A stretch of DNA of 64,000 nt. Origin: Epinephelus fuscoguttatus. Taxonomy: Eukaryota; Chordata; Actinopteri; Perciformes; Serranidae. Below are positions 57,990-64,000 of this stretch, in pieces. Location: assembly GCF_011397635.1 (NCBI RefSeq), contig NC_064755.1:20939282-21003281 (forward strand), given 5' to 3'. The position numbers and the translations under genes are program-made. Below the pieces are notes generated by a model. The model was given only the letters and a program-made list of their open reading frames with translations, did not search any database and was not told where the DNA came from. Position 1 is the first letter of the stretch, and every line of letters begins with the position of its first letter.

Positions 57990-58172
57990 ATTACCATGCA
58001 TTGCTTTTTCTAAGTTGATATTTGAGTCCTTGTACATCACATGCTTTGTATCCTCACTCTTTTACTGTAACTTCATATTGCAGTTCCCCCCTTGGGATGA
58101 ATAAAGTTATATTGTCGTGTTATGTTATGTTATGTTATGTTATGTTATGTTATGTTATGTTATGTTATGTTA
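57990..58172 (+). mobile_element. LINE 3' tail followed by a (TTATG)n microsatellite
   Basis: The segment ttttactgtaacttcatatt and gcagttccccccttgggatg leads to aataaagttatatt, the characteristic 3' end of fish L2/Rex-type LINEs. It passes directly into about ten TTATG units (58119-58172). Such LINEs end in short tandem repeats rather than poly(A), so the array probably grew from the element's own tail. Confidence 0.65.
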
Positions 58173-58353
58173 CAGGTATTTTTGTTTTTGGGTGAACTGT
58201 CCCTTTAAGACTGGTATATGTCAAGCTGCAAAACACTGGGTCCTACATTTCCTATAATAAAACTTGACAGAATATTTCATTTAACCCTCCCTGCCTCCAA
58301 TATGTTCACTTCTTTTAAAGCACCCAAACACACACACACTCAGGTTTTTTTTT

Positions 58354-58576
58354 ACCTCCGCCAATGAGGTTATGTTTTCGCCGGCGTTGGTCTGTTTGTC
58401 TGTCTGTTTGTTTGTCTGCAAAATAACTCAAAAAGTTCGGAACGGATTTTGATGAAATTTCCAGGAAAGGTTGATAATGGGACAAGGAATAGATGATAAA
58501 ATTTTGGCGGTGATCGGTTGAAGCGAAGTGGATAAAATAATAAAATGGCGGGAAATCCGAGCTGCTTGGCGGAGGT
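58354..58576. mobile_element. Short element with perfect 11-bp terminal inverted repeats
   Basis: ACCTCCGCCAA at 58354-58364 is the exact inverse of TTGGCGGAGGT at 58566-58576. Between them are gttatgttttcgccggcgtt, repeated gtctgtttgt and aactcaaaaagttcgga, phrases I recognise as widely dispersed in animal genomes. No coding capacity is present. I cannot name the family. Confidence 0.6.
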
Positions 58577-58620
58577 CTGCGCGCTCTCAGTGCTTCTAGT
58601 TTAATGAATAAAATACACAT

Positions 58621-58820
58621 AGGGTGGCAGTAGCTCAGTCCATAGGGACTTGGGTTAGGAACTGGAGGGTCGCCTGTTCAAGTCCCCGTCCGGTCCAAGC
58701 ATGGACCGTGGACTGGCGGCTGGAGAGGCGCCAGCTCACCCAGTTCACCTCCTGGTGCCACTGCCAAGGTGCCCTTGGGCAAGGCACCGACCCCCCCCCC
58801 AAACCGCTCGGGGCGCCTGA
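58621..58820 (+). mobile_element. tRNA-derived SINE, related to the copy at 40027-40336
   Basis: The head gggtggcagtagctcagtcc (box A) and cgcctgttcaagtccccgtc (box B) are clear. The body shares ggactggcggctggagaggc and the cggggcgcc end with the minus-strand copy near 40.2 kb. It includes a C10 run near 58791-58800 and lacks the LINE-type tail. Confidence 0.8.
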
Positions 58821-60462
58821 CCAATAATTTCATATTAATGAATTATTTAAAAGAAATATACAAAGTACATATATATAAAAAAAAAATATATGCAACGGTT
58901 TTCCCAGTCTGAGATGTAACGAATAAACTAAAAACACTTTGTCTGCCTTTGTAAATTAATGTCTGTAAATGAGGTAAACATGCAGTTAAAACCATCCCTC
59001 TCACATGAAAACACAGATGAAAGCTGCTGTCTTTGACTTTGAGGTCCAATTATAGGCTAAGTCTCTTCATCAGCCAAAAGCTCTCATGTTTCTGTCTCCT
59101 ACTGATGGTTGCCTCATGACTCTGCTGCCATCTGGAGGATCTGCCCCCTCTTCTGCTCTGCCTCACAGACATGCAGACAGCTGCCACTTTGTTAAAATGA
59201 AGGCCCCCCAATTTCTCTCAAATCTATTCTGTGTACTGGATTTGTGCAGATGCAGTCTTTCCATTTGTATAATAGAGTGCATTGACATGAATAACCTTTT
59301 TATGGTCAGGTTTTTTGAGTATCCTATGAGCATACACGCTGTATTCAGTTTAGGAGAAAGCCGAATAAGATAGCTTAAGTACTCTGAAAGACACCAAGAC
59401 ATATACAGGCAATATGAATAACCTGTTTTCTCTCTGCTCATGCAAACACCATTTCCAGAACATGATAAGCCTTGTAAACTGGATGTTCATGTCCATGTAA
59501 TCGCACTCAGTGACAACATGTCCTTGAGTTAATGCACAAAACAGGGTGGAGTGGGAGACTTCCAGGTGAGGAGAATATGTTTCTTAGCAATCACATTCCT
59601 GAGAGCAGCTCAAAAGTCTCTGCAGAGCGACCAAAGGTGGCCAGGTTGTGGCTGAAACGAATGTCTCTGAAATTGGCTTTTGAGAACCACACAAGATTGC
59701 AGTCCAAAAGTTATATCATGTTTGGCAAAATTAACAAAGACGTATAAGTGGTCTTTTAGCAGAGCAGCACAGTCACATGTGGAAGACACTGATGGGAGGA
59801 TGTGGCTCAGTTTTGTTTCTGAGTAATGTAATGTGTCACCTTGTACTGGATTTAAGTGTAGTGTGAGTTAATTTAAACTAATCTTAACCAACAGGTAAAC
59901 CTGGAGCCTGTATCACACGAGGCCAGCTTCAGTGCAATAAAACATAGTATCAGACTCTATCTAATCTCTATATTTCCCATTAACGTTTTCAACTGCATCT
60001 CGCCTGATAAGCTGATGGAGTTGTCTCAGTTGTCATGGAGATGGCTGCATTGTCATCATGTGACTTGTGAATGGGGCTTGATTAATATAAGGGCAAAGTG
60101 AGAGGAGGAAGTGTCTTTATTAATGGCGCAGCTTCATATTTAACATAGATAAGAGTGGTATCAATCTTCTCATTCAACATCCAGCAAAAACAGATGGATG
60201 TTATCAGCACCCAGGTGTCTGTAGCCAACAATGCTATTTGCACCCAGATAAATAAGGTAAATATCCTCCTTGATCTTTCTCCAGTAGTCCCCCAATGAAT
60301 GTTAATGACTTTACCTTGTCCCAGTCAATGCTATGACTAGTTTCAGCCTTGTGTTCACTGACAGCTGATGTTGTTGGAGTCAGAACTGTGGTTAAATGCT
60401 GTGTTACCTTGAATTGGTGAAGAAAATTTTGTCAGATATGCGTCCATGGGAAACACTTAATA
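58821..60462. other. Non-coding DNA, no gene seen
   Basis: No coding exon or RNA gene is supported; open frames are short and without splice context. Confidence 0.4.
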
Positions 60463-60832
60463 TTGATTTACTGATCCACTGAGGACTGCCATAAACAGCA
60501 AAACTATATCATACATACATTTACAAACTCGTGCAGTATAATCCAAGTCTCATTTATCCAGTCGCCTGCTCAGTACTTCCCAAACACATGCATTTCTGCT
60601 AGAACCTTTCTATTTAAAACTGAACTGAAAGTGAAACTTATCCATGCCCTCTTCAAAACTAGACTCCAATACAAAGGTTTTATTGAAAATACATGTGTTT
60701 GGGAAGAACTGAGCAGCTGACTGGATAAATAAGACTTGGATTATACTGCATGCTTTGTGTGAGAGTTTGTAAACAGTTGTTTTGATATAGTTTTGCTGTT
60801 GTTAAATGTGGTCCCCAGTCGGTCAATAAATT
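60463..60832. repeat. Long imperfect inverted repeat (hairpin-forming)
   Basis: Left arm 60463-60595 and right arm 60687-60832 are reverse complements with scattered mismatches, separated by about 90 bp. For example, agtataatccaagtct at 60535-60550 pairs perfectly with agacttggattatact at 60732-60747, and cagcaaaactatatc pairs with gatatagttttgctg. No coding capacity is present. It could be a foldback/MITE-type DNA transposon or two opposed copies of a repeat. Confidence 0.85.
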
Positions 60833-63599
60833 AGTGCGAGACATTGCGAGAAAAACATGTTTTTGTCACAAATTCAAGCCAACACAGCATCACCGATTTA
60901 TTTAGAAATGGTCATTTTGCGGGTGACGTATTCCTTAAAAGAAATTAATTGTTTTGCAGCTGTGTGTGCAGCGGTGTAAAGGCCTACAGTACGCGCACAC
61001 ACACGCTAATAGGTCCCACTTGGAGGCCCTGATGTCTGTGGGACATAATGAGCATCAGAGTGCTGACAAGCCATTCTTTCGTCTCACACTCATGAGGCTT
61101 CGTCACTTGAAAAAGTCAAAACATTTCCTGTTGCTTGGGGGTGCTATGGCGTAGTTGTGTCAACCACAATACACACCCCTCTCCCCTCAGAAAAACAAGA
61201 AAAAACAACCAACACATCGTCCTTTAAAAACCTGCTGGTCTGCTCTATAGTTGGATTATTAGAGGTTTGGTACTGTTGACCTGATGGCCTCTCCTCTCCT
61301 CTCCTCTCCTCTCCTCTCCTCTCCTCTCCTCTCACATGCACAGGTACATCTTTCCATGTTCACTTAGAGTGGATTAGGAAAAAAATATGGTGCTACTTTG
61401 CATGATGCACAGCCATCTGCAATGGAAATCACATGTAAAGTGAGGAGATGAATTCTGACCACATCTCAACCCATACTCATCCCGTTTATACATCTCACCA
61501 TTGAGAATATGATGGTTCACTTGAGGTCAAACCAGTTCTGATCATTACAAGAGAACATGAGGGGAAATTGATTCTGATTGAATATTCCCACATATTTGCA
61601 TGTCTTTGAATAATCATACAGTCAGTTCAGATAAAAGGCGTCATGCTTGTCAGTTTTCACCCATTTAAGTCTCTCACACACAATCACATAATTTAGAAAT
61701 GACGCATTCATGTATGCGTCTCAGATTTCAGGTAGATTGGCCACAGAGCTCTTAAGACTGAATCACACAATCATCCGCCAGTCATTTAAATTCCTGGATG
61801 TGGTGATGGAGAAAGCTTAACCACAGGGTGTAGCCCTCGTCTGTGTCCTGTCATTACCTGACAGGGATGCCAAACACCAAAGGACAGCCAACTTTCACCA
61901 GTAATTTATCTTTGGAACCAGTGTTGTTAAAATGTTTTGTCCATTTTGTATGTTGTCTGTATGTTCTTATCTCTGAAAATGAAAAATAAGCATTAACATG
62001 TTGATTTAGAATTTATTAAACAAACCCATAAATCACATAGGTGATACATTTCATTGTGCAGCTTTGTGTTGTATAATACAATGAATAAACCCTGTAACCT
62101 TGTTATTCTTTTTGAAGACACCAAACTCTAGCTCAGCCTGTCAACACTTACAGTGTCTCTGTCTGGGCAGTGCGTGTCCGACCTGCACATGCAAACATGT
62201 TACTGAGCATTCGTATCTTATGACAGAGGCTTACAATGCAAATCAGCACAGACAGCATGGATGATGTATGCACTAAACTGATCTCTCACACCCCTACTCA
62301 TGTGCTGTATAGTCATAAGAAAAACATATTGCAGCTTATTTGCCTGTTTTGTCATCTGATAGTCTGCGCTTTAAAAATGTTTTACCTTATGGCAAGAAAA
62401 TGCTGTGTGACTGTAATGTGTAAAAACCTGACATGAAATTAAGAACTGGTGTATAAATGACAGAAATCCATTGAAGCTCCATGGAAAAAGAAAACAACAG
62501 ATAAAAAGTTAGGCAAGGTATGAATAACAATAATCAGGGTGACTCAAAATGATGGGATTATACAAAAAATATTGCCTCATAAAGTCAAAATTATGACATA
62601 TTGTGTCAGTATTTTATGATTTAAAGCAAAATTACGAAATAAATACGTAACTATGAAATAGCGATACGAGGTTATTAGATAGTCAAAATTTTGACTTGTT
62701 TATCAAAAATAATTTTGACTTGTTATATCAAAATTATGGTCAACTTCTGTCTTGCTAATTACAAAAAAAAAAATCGAATCAAAATTGATGTTGTGAGATA
62801 CTAAATATAAACTTTAATTTTGAAATGTAACAGCTTACTGATTACTACTTATCCTGTTAAAAATGTAATGAGTAAAGTAACTATTTTAATTACTTTGTCA
62901 AAGTAATGTAGCTCATTACATTTGATTGATGAACAAATGTTTTAAATTGGTCAAAAAAGGTGAAAAATGTCCGGAAATTGACTTTATCAAAAGCAGGGGT
63001 GAGGCAAAGTAACAGAATGAAATTTATATCGTAACTTTTTTTTTTAAATGAAAACAATATATTGGGATGCAACCCCTTAGTAATCACCAAAATTTTGATT
63101 GGTGATTTAACCTTATATTTTTTCTCAGAAACTGTAACTGATTACAATAACATTTATTTAGTAATTTAATTACATGTTTCCATATAGCCTCCAAGCAACT
63201 AGTTACTCCCAACATTGTTGGAAAGCAAAAAAAAAAAAATGAGATAGGCTTTCTAAATCAATATTTTGACCCCTTAGATTAAATCAGAATTAGGCTATAA
63301 GATCTGAGGTCAAGTACTATTTTGGAATTGTAAGTCAGACCTACTAAACCAACAAACTACTAAACTGATAGTGAATTAGTCGTATATTTGACTAATTAAG
63401 TCAAAATGATGTGATGCAAAGTCAAATTTTCCACTATTGTATAATTTTGACCGAGCATCTAACATGTTTGACTGTCTGTAGGTATTTTGTTTACTTTGAT
63501 CATGCCTAACTTTCACGTGTTTCCTTTGTCTTTTCTTGGAGTAACTTCATTGTTTACACAAGTAAATCCGGACTAAAATAAGCAAAAGCTTAAAATTTT
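60833..63599. other. Non-coding DNA before the terminal promoter-like region
   Basis: It contains a (CTCCT)n array at about 61289-61333. At 62545-62800 there is an A+T-rich stretch built of recurring caaaattatga and aattttgact words. A related a/t-rich repeat with tgtaactgattac phrases lies at 62820-63215. No gene is seen. Confidence 0.5.
61289..61333. repeat. (CTCCT)n microsatellite
   Basis: Nine near-perfect pentamer units read ctcctctcct on the plus strand. The minus-strand open frame here translates only the repeat. Confidence 0.95.
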
Positions 63600-63990
63600 G
63601 AATGAAGCTTGTTGCTCCGTCACGCATGCGCAGTTCGCAGGTATTTGCGAAGAACAGGAAGCGAACATTTTGAGACTCCGACGCTTGTGTTGGTGTCCAC
63701 TCCCTTCCTCCTGTGAATGAAGCTGGCCGTACTCGACACGTTTGTGTTGCTGAAACTCAGGCAGGAGAGTCAGCTAACCTGAAAGCAGCGTGTCGTATTT
63801 ATCTAATAATTTAGTCTTGGTCGTGAAATCAGGAGATTGCGAGGCAAGGGCGTGTTTGAATCTCAAGTGTTGGAGAGACACTCTGCCTCCTCCTCCTCCT
63901 CCTCGTCCTCCGCCTTACTGGATGCTAGCTCGGTAGCCTTTGCATGTCGTTACACTCCTAGTTGAAGTTGTGTTTTAGTCGGGATTTTTT
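63600..63990 (+). promoter_or_regulatory. Promoter-like region of a gene probably continuing past the window
   Basis: CpG frequency and G+C content rise sharply after 63610. The palindromic CGCATGCGCA at 63623-63632 matches the core of the NRF1 site (GCGCATGCGC), a mark of housekeeping promoters, and CGTCA just before it is a CRE half-site. A pyrimidine-rich CCT run at 63887-63906 suits a 5' UTR. No start codon in a credible frame and no donor are identified, so the direction and the gene are inferred. Confidence 0.4.
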
Positions 63991-64000
63991 TTTTATTTAT

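Overview
The window looks like teleost fish nuclear DNA, probably from a percomorph. Genes have vertebrate GT-AG exon-intron structure, the space between them is A+T-rich with long (CA)n arrays, and fish-type tRNA-derived SINEs, LINE remnants and DNA-transposon remnants are scattered throughout.

Layout. (1) 1-6720 (+): the last three coding exons and long 3' UTR of ube2h, a ubiquitin-conjugating E2 that includes the catalytic Cys exon; the 5' part lies outside the window. (2) 9244-11775 (+): the miR-183/miR-96/miR-182 sensory-organ microRNA cluster. All three hairpins fit within about 500 nt, and a TATA box plus a strong splice donor 2 kb upstream look like the start of the primary transcript. 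(3) 17640-29895 (-): ahcyl2, the IRBIT-like S-adenosylhomocysteine hydrolase-like protein. I resolved it into 17 coding exons that join in frame to 513 aa, with a second, upstream first exon giving a longer acidic N-terminus. One intron uses a GC donor. (4) 28850-34690: a repeat island holding a decayed non-LTR retrotransposon abutting a truncated Harbinger-type Myb/SANT gene. (5) 35143-36531 (+): an intact single-exon TRIM gene (RING, B-box, coiled coil, PRY-SPRY). (6) 41779-45531 (-): a muscarinic acetylcholine receptor of the M2/M4 (Gi-coupled) class whose coding region is split by two introns. (7) 46000-63600: mostly non-coding DNA with SINEs, LINE tails, a long inverted repeat and one plausible untranslated exon. 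(8) 63600-64000: a promoter-like, CpG-richer segment with an NRF1-type site, probably the start of a gene that continues past the window.

ube2h directly upstream of the miR-183 cluster on the same strand matches the human 7q32 arrangement, and AHCYL2 and CHRM2 are also on human 7q, so this is a conserved synteny block. NRF1, which flanks the cluster in human, is not seen here. That would fit one of two teleost whole-genome-duplication copies. The protein genes do not form a pathway; the grouping is ancestral linkage. I found no convincing new multi-gene system. The most informative observations are the compact microRNA cluster with a readable promoter, the alternative first exons and GC-AG intron of ahcyl2, the intron-containing muscarinic receptor, and the retroelement junctions.
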